From Clostridium fungisolvens (GTDB lineage Bacteria > Bacillota > Clostridia > Clostridiales > Clostridiaceae), in assembly GCF_014193895.1 (NCBI RefSeq), contig NZ_BLZR01000001.1, forward strand, positions 1,364,001 through 1,428,000: a stretch of 64,000 nt of DNA, in the 5' to 3' direction. Position 1 is the first letter of the stretch. Each line of letters opens with the position of its first letter. Below are positions 45,829 to 53,689 of the stretch, in pieces. A program made the position numbers and the translations under genes. The notes beneath the pieces are model-generated. The model saw only the letters and a program-made list of their open reading frames with translations. It did not search any database and was not told where the DNA came from.

Positions 45829-45904
45829 TAGACCACTTTATCTATAAGTTAAGTTTAAGAAATTAAATAAAATTTCTTAGAGATAGCTTAAGAATAAAGT
45901 GGTA
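45829..45904. repeat. Short palindromic element / possible terminator
   Basis: ATAGACCACTTTAT ... ATAAAGTGGTAT ends with inner arms AAGAAATT / AATTTCTT. Shares the ACCACTT end of the dispersed family but is shorter. Confidence 0.6.
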
Positions 45905-45945
45905 TAAATTTGCGGTTATTTAACTTATCAAATGAGGAGAAAGTG

Positions 45946-47058
45946 ATGAAAAAGAAGATACTACTAATTATTCTGATTGTTTTTATAATTATTGGAACAA
46001 CCGCGGTAATCAATATTAGATACTTGGTTCCAATAAAGCTTAATAAACAATGGTCAACTCCCAAAATTACTAAAGAGGAAGAATTAACGCTAAACTTCCT
46101 TAATAATAAAATGACTGATTCTAAAAATGGTATATATACTAATTACATAGATCAACCAAGTTCCAAGGATATTACAAAAGGACACGCAGTGCTTTCTGAA
46201 TCAGAAGGGCTAATTATGTTGTATGCTGTAGAGCAAGGTGATAAGGAGCTGTTTGATAAACATTGCAATATAGTGATGAAGCAAATGCTTCTTAAAAGTA
46301 ATTCTGTTGCATGGAGAATAGATCAAGGAACTCTAGCAGAAACATCAGCCACTATAGATGATTTTAGAATAATAAAAGCTTTAATATATGGGTATGATCG
46401 ATGGAAAGAATTTGATTATAGAAAATATGCAATAAAGATATCCGATTCAATCTTAAAGAACAATATAACCACTAATGTTCCTGTTGATTTTAAAGATAGT
46501 TATGGAAAAAGCAAATCAGTTACTATATGTTATCTTGATGTAAATACCATGGGGATACTTAAAAGTATAGATAGAAGATGGATGGATAAATATAATGAGT
46601 CTAGACAGCTTATAGGTAAAGCATATATATCAAATACTTTACCATTATATAAAAATACCTATGATGTTAACAAAAAAGGATTTGTAGAACAAAAAGATGC
46701 CGATACACTTTTATCACTTATAACTTCCTTATATCTTAAGCAAGATGGAGGAGACATAACAACCACTGTTAATTGGGTAAAAGAAAGATTAGTTACAGAT
46801 GGTGCTCTATATGCTATGTATGATATAAACACAGGAAAGCCGTCTACAGACATCAGATCAACGGCTATATATTCTGTTGCGGCTATGATCGCAAAGCAGT
46901 CAGGAGACACAGAATTGTATAATCTTCTTATTAAAAAACTGTTAGAATTCCAAGTAGTAGATAAGAATAATGAGATTTATGGTGCTTTTGGTAATGCTGA
47001 AACAAAGGAAGTATACTCATTTGATAATTTAAATGCAGTTTTAGCTATGCAGAAGTAA
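45946..47058 (+). CDS. GH8-like six-hairpin glycosidase, membrane-anchored
   Basis: 370 residues. N-terminal membrane segment (about 3-22), then an (alpha/alpha)6 fold. AVLSESEGLIMLYAV corresponds to the SEG(Q)GYGML motif of GH8 and contains the likely acid Glu; SATIDDFRIIKAL resembles the catalytic Asp block. GH8 members hydrolyse beta-1,4 glucan, chitosan or exopolysaccharide; the substrate cannot be told here. ATG 45946 has GAGGAG 6 nt upstream; an earlier in-frame start at 45910 does not. Confidence 0.78.
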   Translation: MKKKILLIILIVFIIIGTTAVINIRYLVPIKLNKQWSTPKITKEEELTLNFLNNKMTDSKNGIYTNYIDQPSSKDITKGHAVLSESEGLIMLYAVEQGDKELFDKHCNIVMKQMLLKSNSVAWRIDQGTLAETSATIDDFRIIKALIYGYDRWKEFDYRKYAIKISDSILKNNITTNVPVDFKDSYGKSKSVTICYLDVNTMGILKSIDRRWMDKYNESRQLIGKAYISNTLPLYKNTYDVNKKGFVEQKDADTLLSLITSLYLKQDGGDITTTVNWVKERLVTDGALYAMYDINTGKPSTDIRSTAIYSVAAMIAKQSGDTELYNLLIKKLLEFQVVDKNNEIYGAFGNAETKEVYSFDNLNAVLAMQK

Positions 47059-47084
47059 TTTGGTACATATTTAGCAACTTATAA

Positions 47085-47124
47085 AACAACCTGATAGATG
47101 TCTTCTTTCTCTATCAGGTTGTTC
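47085..47124 (+). terminator. Terminator after the GH8-like gene
   Basis: AACAACCTGATAGA / TCTATCAGGTTGTT stem with a 9-nt loop. Confidence 0.82.
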
Positions 47125-47152
47125 TACTTAATCAATACTTAGCATTTTTCTA

Positions 47153-47181
47153 TTGACGAGTAAAAAAATCAGTAGTAAAAT
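47153..47181 (+). promoter_or_regulatory. Sigma-A promoter of tRNA-Leu(GAG)
   Basis: TTGACG (47153-47158), 17-nt spacer, TAAAAT (47176-47181); about 50 nt before the tRNA. Confidence 0.75.
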
Positions 47182-47232
47182 TGTACTTGTCAGCTAAAAA
47201 AGCTGAAGACCCTCTATTGTTATACAAAATAT

Positions 47233-47314
47233 GCGAGAGTGGCGGAATGGCAGACGCGCACGTTTGAGGGGCGTGTGGGAGACCGTACGGGTTCAAGTCC
47301 CGTCTTTCGCACCA
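47233..47314 (+). tRNA. tRNA-Leu, anticodon GAG
   Basis: Acceptor GCGAGAG / CTTTCGC, anticodon stem CACGT / GCGTG with loop TTGAGGG (anticodon GAG), T arm with GGGTTCAAGTCCC, discriminator A and encoded CCA (47312-47314). Reads CUC/CUU. An antisense frame over this gene is a well-known false protein. Confidence 0.96.
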
Positions 47315-47345
47315 AATTTTATACGTTAAACCAAGATAAATCAAG

Positions 47346-47383
47346 GAAATCGTACGATTAATAACATCGCACGATTTTTTTGC
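47346..47383 (+). terminator. Terminator after tRNA-Leu(GAG)
   Basis: AAATCGT-ACGAT / ATCGC-ACGATTT stem followed by T7. Confidence 0.8.
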
Positions 47384-47433
47384 GTTTTTATCGTAAACGT
47401 GTGGGGGATTATATCAAATACATAATGGTCACC

Positions 47434-47540
47434 TATAGATATACCAGTTCCAAATTAAATTTATTTATTAAGTGAAATACCATTAATAGTTAAAATAATT
47501 TTTGGTATGTTTTTCAATCTTGGAAATGGGATATCTATAT
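47434..47540. repeat. Palindromic element, TAGATATACCAGTTCC subfamily
   Basis: TATAGATATACCAGTTCCAAA ends pair with TTGGAAATGGGATATCTATA. The same ends recur at 50616-50721. Between here and 47850 I see only this, an AT-rich stretch, and the hairpin at 47668. Confidence 0.75.
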
Positions 47541-47667
47541 GTTAAAAAGAACCAAATTTGCAGTGATTTCCTGTAACGTTATTTTACCAATTAAATATAA
47601 TATATTAAACCTCACTTTCAAGTAAATATTAAATAATAATTAATAACTCTTATTCTATTACGTTAAT

Positions 47668-47697
47668 AAACACTCCTCTTTAAAAGAGGAGTGTTTT
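47668..47697. terminator. Free-standing terminator-like hairpin
   Basis: AAACACTCCTCTTTT / AAAAGAGGAGTGTTT perfect palindrome with T and A tracts. No gene recognised immediately on either side, so it may end an unseen transcript. Confidence 0.65.
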
Positions 47698-47850
47698 AAA
47701 TTTATCTATCTTTATTTACTGATAGTTATGAATTAATTATAATGTATGGGATTGGTTGGATAAGCTTCCAATGATATTTCAGTTTAATTAATAAATATTC
47801 GCAAATAATACTAATACTTAAACAAATCAATTACAAAGGAGGAATACAAA

Positions 47851-48045
47851 ATGTCAAATAGAAGTAATAGAGTATTAGTACCTGAAGCAAAGGAAGCATT
47901 AAATAAATTTAAAATGGAATCTTCTAGAGAAGTTGGAGTTAGCTTAAAAGAAGGTTACAATGGAGATTTAACAAGCAGAGAAGCTGGATCTGTAGGCGGA
48001 CAGATGGTTAAGAAAATGATAGAATCTTACGAAAAAAATCTATAG
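47851..48045 (+). CDS. Small acid-soluble spore protein, alpha/beta type
   Basis: 64 residues. Coats and protects forespore DNA. LKEGYNGDLTSREAGSVGG followed by MVKKMIESYE is the conserved DNA-binding half. The N-terminal half has LVPEAKEALNKFKMESSREVGV. The usual germination protease (GPR) site has a hydrophobic residue and Ala after Glu; here E23 is followed by S24-S25-R26-E27, an unusual site. AAAGGAGG upstream. Expected under sigma G; I could not identify the promoter with confidence. Confidence 0.95.
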   Translation: MSNRSNRVLVPEAKEALNKFKMESSREVGVSLKEGYNGDLTSREAGSVGGQMVKKMIESYEKNL

Positions 48046-48060
48046 AAAACAGTAGTATAT

Positions 48061-48092
48061 AAGAGGGGAGATATTAATATCTACCCCTTTTA
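48061..48092 (+). terminator. Terminator after the SASP gene
   Basis: AGGGGAGATATTAATATCTACCCCT hairpin followed by TTTT and a T-rich tail. Confidence 0.85.
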
Positions 48093-48228
48093 ATTTTTTC
48101 TAACTAGGGAAATAAGAAATGCAAAGTGGAAATTTTGTGGGATATAAAGTTTTACCAAGATTTACATGATTAATACCTTATTAAATACAGAAAATAAGTA
48201 AGAAATAAATTAAATGGGAGGTATTAAC

Positions 48229-48432
48229 ATGAGAAAACTTTCAGAAGCAGAAGTTATGTCGTTAACATCATTATTAACATTGGAAAGAGACGGATTGGCT
48301 GTATCAAGAGCTGTACAAAGCTTTATAAATGATGATGAAATAAAGAAACAAGCAGAAGCTGGAATATTGGCAGCAGAAGGCAGAATAAAAGGAATACAAC
48401 AATTTATAAATGAAAACCAAATAATAAGATAA
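48229..48432 (+). CDS. Small helical protein next to the coat protein gene
   Basis: 67 residues, all helical by pattern (KLSEAEVMSLTSLLTLERDG, then AAEGRIKGIQQFINENQ). Resembles half of a ferritin-like/CotF helical hairpin, but I cannot assign a family. ATG 48229 follows GGGAGG by 7 nt; ATG 48214 lies just before that site. It lies 16 nt upstream of the CotF-like gene and is probably cotranscribed, so a spore coat role is likely. Confidence 0.8.
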   Translation: MRKLSEAEVMSLTSLLTLERDGLAVSRAVQSFINDDEIKKQAEAGILAAEGRIKGIQQFINENQIIR

Positions 48433-48448
48433 GGAGAGGTGACCTGAG

Positions 48449-48751
48449 ATGATATCAACTATTTTAGAAGGAATAGGTAAGAAAGATACAGTTATGAATG
48501 ATGAAGTTATAGTTAGTAATATGTTAGCAGGTGCAAAGGGTGCTGCTAATGCATATCTTAATGCTACATTGGCAAGTCCTACACCAGAATTAAGAGCGAT
48601 GTATGCATCAAGTCTAAGCCAAGTTCTTAATGGGCATGCAGCAATTTCAGAATTAGCTGTTAAACGTGGATGGGAACAACCATATGCACCAACAACTGAA
48701 CAGCTCTCTGATGCTTTTAAAAAATCAGAAGACGTTATTGATAGAGATTAG
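48449..48751 (+). CDS. CotF-domain spore coat protein
   Basis: 100 residues. NDEVIVSNMLAGAKGAANAY followed by LNATLASPTPELRAMYASSL and the QVLNGHAAISELAVKRGW, then PYAPTTEQL segments match the coat F domain, a ferritin-like helical bundle found in spore coat proteins. AAGGAGAGGTGA precedes the start. Likely made in the mother cell late in sporulation. Confidence 0.88.
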   Translation: MISTILEGIGKKDTVMNDEVIVSNMLAGAKGAANAYLNATLASPTPELRAMYASSLSQVLNGHAAISELAVKRGWEQPYAPTTEQLSDAFKKSEDVIDRD

Positions 48752-48843
48752 AAATAGATACTTTTATTAATGAATAGACCTATTAAGTTATAGGAGTTAT
48801 ATCTATGCTAAAAAGCATAAGTCTTTTCATTAAAATAAAGTGA

Positions 48844-48872
48844 TTGACATCTCTGAAATTAGAGTTTAAAAT
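48844..48872 (+). promoter_or_regulatory. Strong sigma-A promoter upstream of the 6S RNA region
   Basis: TTGACA (48844-48849), exactly 17 nt, TAAAAT (48867-48872). It would start transcription about 160 nt before the 6S RNA; the region between contains small hairpins (for example TAATAAC / GTTATTA) but no ORF. Confidence 0.7.
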
Positions 48873-49035
48873 ATAATTTCGGTAGTAAAGTTACTAATAA
48901 CACTGTTATTAGTGCAATAAATTAGTTCATATAAACTTGATAAATTTACTATTGAAATTTATTTTCATATAGTTTATAATTCAGTTATAGAGAACAGGAT
49001 ATTAAAAATATCCATAAAAATTGTATAATAATTCA

Positions 49036-49237
49036 TATGTTCTGGGATATGCGTCAAGCTCTTATTTTGAACCTACATTACAACAAAGGGAGTTCAAGAT
49101 TTAATTGTGGATATGTACCTTTCTGTGAGTCCCTTAGATGGCATTTTAGGCGATTGATATAATTGTGAGGACACCCACCTATCGAGAGATAGGTGTCAAA
49201 ATTAGGGCAACGGTATTTTGGAGTAACTTTATGAATT
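49036..49237 (+). ncRNA. ssrS: 6S RNA (Firmicute type)
   Basis: About 200 nt, no ORF. Segments that I recognise from Firmicute 6S RNAs in the right order: TTTTGAACCTACATT, AAAGGGAGTTC, ATGTACCTTTCTGTGAGTCC, TGGCATTTTAGGCGATTGAT and a hairpin GACACCCACCTAT...ATAGGTGTC. The ends can close (AATTCATA 49030-49037 with TATGAATT 49230-49237), as expected for the long rod with a central bubble that mimics an open promoter. A TATAAT at 49024-49029 could be its own -10. A terminator follows. Identification is by recalled consensus, not a covariance search. Confidence 0.72.
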
Positions 49238-49241
49238 TTAA

Positions 49242-49268
49242 GGAGAAGTAGTAATGCTTCTCTTTTTT
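49242..49268 (+). terminator. Terminator after 6S RNA
   Basis: GAGAAG-TAGTAATG-CTTCTC followed by T6. Confidence 0.85.
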
Positions 49269-49289
49269 ATTGTCTAGAAAAGTATGAAT

Positions 49290-49456
49290 TTTTTAGTTAT
49301 CTAAACCTGGATATTTCAATAGCTTTAGAAGTTTTTTGTGGCTATATAGTAAAAAATAAATCTTGTTGACTATCAGATTTTTCTCATATACATTCGGAAA
49401 GGTAGATGCGCAAAGAGACCCACTGAAGAAGGTCATTTCAGCGACTTTTTTTATGT
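49290..49456. repeat. Dispersed structured repeat, copy B3
   Basis: Core stem CTATC (49370-49374) / GGTAG (49401-49405), where B1 and B2 have CTGCC/GGCAG: a paired change. The loop TCATATACATTC and ATGCGCAAA are kept. Tail CACTGAAGAAGGTCATTTCAGCGACTTTTTTT. The 5' module AAACCTGGATATTTCAATAG is shared with B4. Confidence 0.75.
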
Positions 49457-49578
49457 TTAAATGTATAAATATACCATTGCAGTGAAGACATGTGGTTAAA
49501 CTTTCGATATAAAATTAGTTATAAAGTTATCTATAAATATTTAATAAACATGAGGTTTTATATTGGGGTAACGGGAAG

Positions 49579-49607
49579 TTGACATTGGAAAATAAATGAA
49601 ATATACT
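49579..49607 (+). promoter_or_regulatory. Sigma-A promoter of tRNA-Leu(CAG)
   Basis: TTGACA (49579-49584), 17-nt spacer, TATACT (49602-49607); 31 nt before the tRNA. Confidence 0.85.
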
Positions 49608-49638
49608 TTAAATATGTAATATATTAACATATTAATCT

Positions 49639-49723
49639 GCAGGTGTGCTGGAATTGGCAGACAGGCGCGTCTCAGAAGCGCGTGTAATTTTACGTACGGG
49701 TTCAAGTCCCGTCATCTGCACCA
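49639..49723 (+). tRNA. tRNA-Leu, anticodon CAG
   Basis: Acceptor GCAGGTG / CATCTGC, anticodon stem CGCGT / GCGCG with loop CTCAGAA (anticodon CAG), long variable arm, T arm GGGTTCAAGTCCC, discriminator A and encoded CCA (49721-49723). Reads CUG. Confidence 0.96.
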
Positions 49724-49744
49724 GGGGAAATATAGATTAATTAT

Positions 49745-49786
49745 AAAAAGCTAGTATTACAATTTTTATTGTATGCTGGCTTTTTT
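49745..49786 (+). terminator. Terminator after tRNA-Leu(CAG)
   Basis: AAAAAGCTAGTATTACAAT pairs with TTGTATGCTGGCTTTTTT (some G-T pairs), ending in a T run. Confidence 0.8.
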
Positions 49787-49850
49787 ATTTATACATAAAG
49801 TAGTATTTTCTGTGCTTTTGTTTTAATTGTTATCAGTAGAAACTGTATAG

Positions 49851-49913
49851 AAGATAAATCATTTCATTCTTTAAACTCAAAATAAAGCATATTATGAAGT
49901 TGTTCATCTGTAT
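49851..49913. repeat. Short decayed copy of the GATGAAACACTTC element
   Basis: GATAAATCATTTCATTC ... ATTATGAAGTTGTTCATC matches both ends of the 99-bp unit, with the interior deleted. Confidence 0.55.
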
Positions 49914-50009
49914 ATAATAAATATTTACCCGTAAACGTAATTAAAACTATCCAAAAAGGAATATTTAATGATATAGAAACGTATAAATTAGTAAAATTCA
50001 TCATAGGAT

Positions 50010-50606
50010 GTGAGTTGTTTGGCCAGAAATATTGACTATAGCGTTGAGTTTACTGATGAGATAGAAAGTGAATTTAAGAATGCAGAATTTTTAGGGGAAG
50101 GGCATAATGGGATAGTATATAGCTTGCCTGGTAACAAGATAATAAAGATATTTAGAGAAAAAAAGGTTTGCGATGAGGAGACTGATATATTATTAAAAGT
50201 AAAGGGGTCGAAGTTTTTTCCTGTTATACATAATTGTGGAGAATTATATATAGTAAGAGACTATGTTGGTGGAGAAAGGTTGGATAAGTATATCAAGGAT
50301 AACGGGCTTAACAAGGAAATATGTAAGTCATTACTCAATATGACTAACGAATTTATAAAGCTTGGTTTTTCTAGGATAGATATAAGATGCAAGGATATTT
50401 ATGTACAAGAAGACATGTCAGTGGTTATAATTGATCCTAAAAATAATTATACAAAAAAAGTAAACTATCCTCGCCATTTAATGAAAGGACTCTTTAATTT
50501 AGATGCATTAGAAGTTTTTTTTGAAAATATAAGTCAGTTAGATAGGGAAAAATATATATTGTGGAAATATAAGATGGGTAAGTATATAAAACTAGGTATA
50601 AAGTAA
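50010..50606 (+). CDS. Protein kinase-like fold protein (YrzF-like), possibly degenerate
   Basis: About 196-199 residues. N-lobe features: glycine loop LGEGHNGIVYSLPGNKIIKIF with a candidate ATP Lys. Hinge-like IVRDYVGGERLDKYI. A shortened C-lobe has FSRIDIRCKDIYV where HRDxxxxN is expected and VIIDPKNN in place of DFG. Resembles the B. subtilis YrzF group of small kinase-like proteins. Whether it is active is unclear. The frame opens with GTG at 50010, but TTG 50019 is better spaced from AGGATGTGAG. Confidence 0.7.
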   Translation: MSCLARNIDYSVEFTDEIESEFKNAEFLGEGHNGIVYSLPGNKIIKIFREKKVCDEETDILLKVKGSKFFPVIHNCGELYIVRDYVGGERLDKYIKDNGLNKEICKSLLNMTNEFIKLGFSRIDIRCKDIYVQEDMSVVIIDPKNNYTKKVNYPRHLMKGLFNLDALEVFFENISQLDREKYILWKYKMGKYIKLGIK

Positions 50607-50615
50607 GTTATAATA

Positions 50616-50721
50616 TATAGATAGAACAGTTCCAAATAACATATAACTAATTAATTTAGTTTTCATTTATAGTTAATAGAATTATAAATGAATTTCTTAG
50701 AGTAGAACTGGGGTATCTATA
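50616..50721. repeat. Palindromic element, TAGATATACCAGTTCC subfamily
   Basis: TATAGATAGAACAGTTCCAAA ... AGAACTGGGGTATCTATA ends, with AATTCATTTATAA-type inner pairing. Sister of the element at 47434. Confidence 0.75.
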
Positions 50722-50755
50722 AGTAGGATAAATTATATTTAAAGTAGGTAGTTAT

Positions 50756-51652
50756 ATGGATTACATAAACTTAGCAGAGAAAGCATATAGCCAAGGGCAA
50801 CTTTTGAAGGCCTTAAATCACTATATGGAAGCCAGTAGACAAGAAAATTATTCTAATATAGAAGTGTTGATTAATATCGGATTAATATATGATGAGCTAG
50901 GCTTGCGGGATCAGGCTATAGAGACATATGAAGATATAATAAAAAAGGATAAATTAGAAGAAAGAGCTTACTATGGTCTAGGTGTTATCTATGATGATAG
51001 AGAACAATATGATAAAGCTATTTCATATTATAAAAAAGCTCTAGAAATTAATCCTTTATATGGAAAAGCCTGTTTTTTCTTAGCAAATGCATATGATAGC
51101 TTGGGAGATAAGGAAAGTACAATAGAATATTATCTAAGATTTATAGAAATAAACCCATACGACTTCTGGGGATATACAAACTTAGGATCAACTTATGAGG
51201 AGTTAGGAAAATATGATTTGGCATTCAAAATGTTTAGTAAGGCTTTAGAACTAGATAGGCAGAATTATTTGGCTTTATTTAATATGGGAGTAATCTATAC
51301 AAGACTCAACATAATTGATAAAGCAGAAAATTATTATAGAAGGTCTATTAAGATAAACAGAGAATACCCTTACGGATATTTAAACCTAGCCATACTTTAT
51401 AAGGATAGAAATGATATTGAATTAGGTATAGATGTCTTATCAAAAGGAATTGAAAGCAATAAAGAATGCGAGTTTCTTTATTATAATAGAAGCTGTTTTT
51501 TATCACGTCTAAATAGAATAGATGAAGCTGCTAGAGATTTGATAAAAGCAGTAGAGCTTTACCCAGGGTTTATCAAATATATAAATGAAGATGATGAACT
51601 TGAAGTTACGAGGAATAGCAAATTATATAAGGATTTTTATGTCACAAGATAA
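50756..51652 (+). CDS. TPR-repeat protein
   Basis: 298 residues, about seven to eight tetratricopeptide repeats (for example AYYGLGVIYDDREQYDKAIS followed by YYKKALEINP, and SALELDRQNYLALFNMGVIY-like units), so a protein-protein interaction scaffold in the cytoplasm. No signal peptide. TAGGTAG is a weak ribosome site. Monocistronic, followed at once by a terminator and two sensor kinase genes. Confidence 0.9.
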   Translation: MDYINLAEKAYSQGQLLKALNHYMEASRQENYSNIEVLINIGLIYDELGLRDQAIETYEDIIKKDKLEERAYYGLGVIYDDREQYDKAISYYKKALEINPLYGKACFFLANAYDSLGDKESTIEYYLRFIEINPYDFWGYTNLGSTYEELGKYDLAFKMFSKALELDRQNYLALFNMGVIYTRLNIIDKAENYYRRSIKINREYPYGYLNLAILYKDRNDIELGIDVLSKGIESNKECEFLYYNRSCFLSRLNRIDEAARDLIKAVELYPGFIKYINEDDELEVTRNSKLYKDFYVTR

Positions 51653-51673
51653 AATATATATCTTGTGTCTTTT
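51642..51673 (+). terminator. Terminator at the end of the TPR gene
   Basis: CACAAGATAAAATATATATCTTGTG followed by TCTTTTTTT; the stem starts inside the last codons of the gene. Confidence 0.85.
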
Positions 51674-51756
51674 TTTGATTTGTTTTGTGTTAAAATAGAA
51701 ATTATATTCCTATTTTGTCATAATTAATATAAAATAATTCTGTAGGAGGTTATATT

Positions 51757-53688
51757 ATGAATGAAAATAAATGGCAGTTAGATTTTCTATATTTAAACCA
51801 CGAAAAGATTCTAAAAACCATACTTGTATTTGGCGTACTATTTGTTCTTTTCTTTATTTCTTTTAATATAAACTCTAGCATAGTAATATATCTAATAAAT
51901 ATAATAATTATAATGATATGTTTTGAACTTATGATAATTTTATATACAACTACTAAATTGGCAGATTCTAGGTTTTTACTATTCTCTTACGTTATATTCT
52001 TTATAATAGGATTGTTAAACGTTATGAATATAACTTTGCAAATATCTAGTGGTAGCAATGTTCAACAATATTACAATATTGTACTGCAGAATATGGACAT
52101 ATGTAGCTTGGCGGAAAGTATCTATATACATCTTGCTGTTAATACGATAGATAAGAAATACAGTTATAGAAAGCTTATATGGATTCATGTATTTTCACTA
52201 CTTGTAATAATATCAATCTTTTATATGTTGAGTACAATTGGAATCTTTAGAAATAGTATTGAGTACATAACTCAGGGGATAGGTATATTAATCTTGATAG
52301 AGCCTATGTTGAAGCTTAGAAAATTTAGTTATAAGAACAATAATGAATTCAACTTCTTTATTATTTATGTGTATACTATAGGCTTTTCCTTTATTTTGCA
52401 TTTATTGTATTTAGTTTTGGATGTGCAGATTCTTTTCTTCTTATTTAATATAATTAGATTAGGAGCATACTTAATTATGGGGGCTGGCTTATTAGATAAG
52501 TTTTTAGAAAAGCCTTATAAAACTATATTTAATGATATTTATTGGCACAATATGCAATTAGAAGAATTTAATAAAAGAATTTATTTAAAAAATATGACTA
52601 TGGCAAAGATAAGAGAAAGTATTGAAAGAAGAGAAAATGATTATAAAAAGCTTTTTGATGGAATGCCATTGCCAATGGTGATTATTAATAATTCTACTAA
52701 TAGAATAATGTTTGCAAACAATCAATTTATAAAAATGTTCAATATTGTGCATTTGAAGGATATTATAAACAAAAGTATAAAATCTATTGTGTATAAAAAC
52801 GAAAGCACTGTTGTCTATAAAGATGATTGTATAAATTATGATGGTATTAGTGAGATTAATGGAGAAGTGGCATATTTTGAAATAAGGCAATTTTATATAA
52901 ATAATAATGAAGATGAGTCAATTTTAATATTAAGTAATGTGACAGAAAAGATAAAATTTGAAAATATGAAAGAAAGTATTAACCAAAAGAGATTGGAAGA
53001 GAAGATGAGAAGGACTTTTCTCTCAACTATCTCCCATGATTTGAAAACTCCAATAAATGTAATATATAGTGCAACACAGCTTTATAAATATTTATTAGAA
53101 AATGATGATTTTGAAATGATAAGAAAATATAATCTTATAAATAAAGATAATTGCATGACTCTTATTAGGTTGGCTAACAACATAATTGATACATCAAAGA
53201 TAGATTTTGATTATTTAAAGCCTCAAATGTCAAGATATAATATTGTGGATATAATAGAAGAAACAATACAACATCTGGTAGAATATGCGCGAGATAAAAA
53301 TCTTGAACTTATTTTTGATACAGAAGAAGAAGAGATTTTTGTACTTTGTGATAGAAACTTCATAGAAAGAATCATATTAAATCTAATATCAAATTCAATA
53401 AAATATTCTGACGAAGGTGAAATAAATGTATATCTAAGATGTGATGAACTTTTAGTAGCCATTGAAGTTTCGGATCAAGGGAGAGGAATTAGCAGTGAGT
53501 ATATGAAGAGTGCTTTTGGAAAATTCAATTCTAAAGACCGAAGTAAAATAACTACAAATCAAAGCTCTGGACTGGGGTTATATGTAGTAAAGAATTTAGT
53601 GGAATTGCAAGGTGGACAAGTTTCTATTGAAAGTGGCAAGAGTAAAGGAACAAAAGTTGTAATAAAGTTTACGAGGGAGTTAGTTTAA
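51757..53688 (+). CDS. Membrane sensor histidine kinase (orphan)
   Basis: 643 residues. About eight transmembrane helices (20-250), a linker coiled coil, a PAS domain (about 290-400; LFDGMPLPMVIINNSTNRIM), HisKA with FLSTISHDLKTPINVI (phospho-His), and HATPase_c with NLISNSIKYSDEG (N box), DQGRGIS (G1) and SSGLGLYVVKNL (G2). All catalytic boxes look intact. No response regulator is nearby. In clostridia such orphan kinases can phosphorylate Spo0A directly, so a sporulation role is plausible. GTAGGAGG upstream. Confidence 0.94.
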   Translation: MNENKWQLDFLYLNHEKILKTILVFGVLFVLFFISFNINSSIVIYLINIIIIMICFELMIILYTTTKLADSRFLLFSYVIFFIIGLLNVMNITLQISSGSNVQQYYNIVLQNMDICSLAESIYIHLAVNTIDKKYSYRKLIWIHVFSLLVIISIFYMLSTIGIFRNSIEYITQGIGILILIEPMLKLRKFSYKNNNEFNFFIIYVYTIGFSFILHLLYLVLDVQILFFLFNIIRLGAYLIMGAGLLDKFLEKPYKTIFNDIYWHNMQLEEFNKRIYLKNMTMAKIRESIERRENDYKKLFDGMPLPMVIINNSTNRIMFANNQFIKMFNIVHLKDIINKSIKSIVYKNESTVVYKDDCINYDGISEINGEVAYFEIRQFYINNNEDESILILSNVTEKIKFENMKESINQKRLEEKMRRTFLSTISHDLKTPINVIYSATQLYKYLLENDDFEMIRKYNLINKDNCMTLIRLANNIIDTSKIDFDYLKPQMSRYNIVDIIEETIQHLVEYARDKNLELIFDTEEEEIFVLCDRNFIERIILNLISNSIKYSDEGEINVYLRCDELLVAIEVSDQGRGISSEYMKSAFGKFNSKDRSKITTNQSSGLGLYVVKNLVELQGGQVSIESGKSKGTKVVIKFTRELV

Positions 53689-53689
53689 G

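Noticed and set aside
47150..47344. Antisense frame reading ERRDLNPYGLPHAPQTCASAIP
   Set aside because: It is the reverse strand of tRNA-Leu(GAG), a common false protein in databases.
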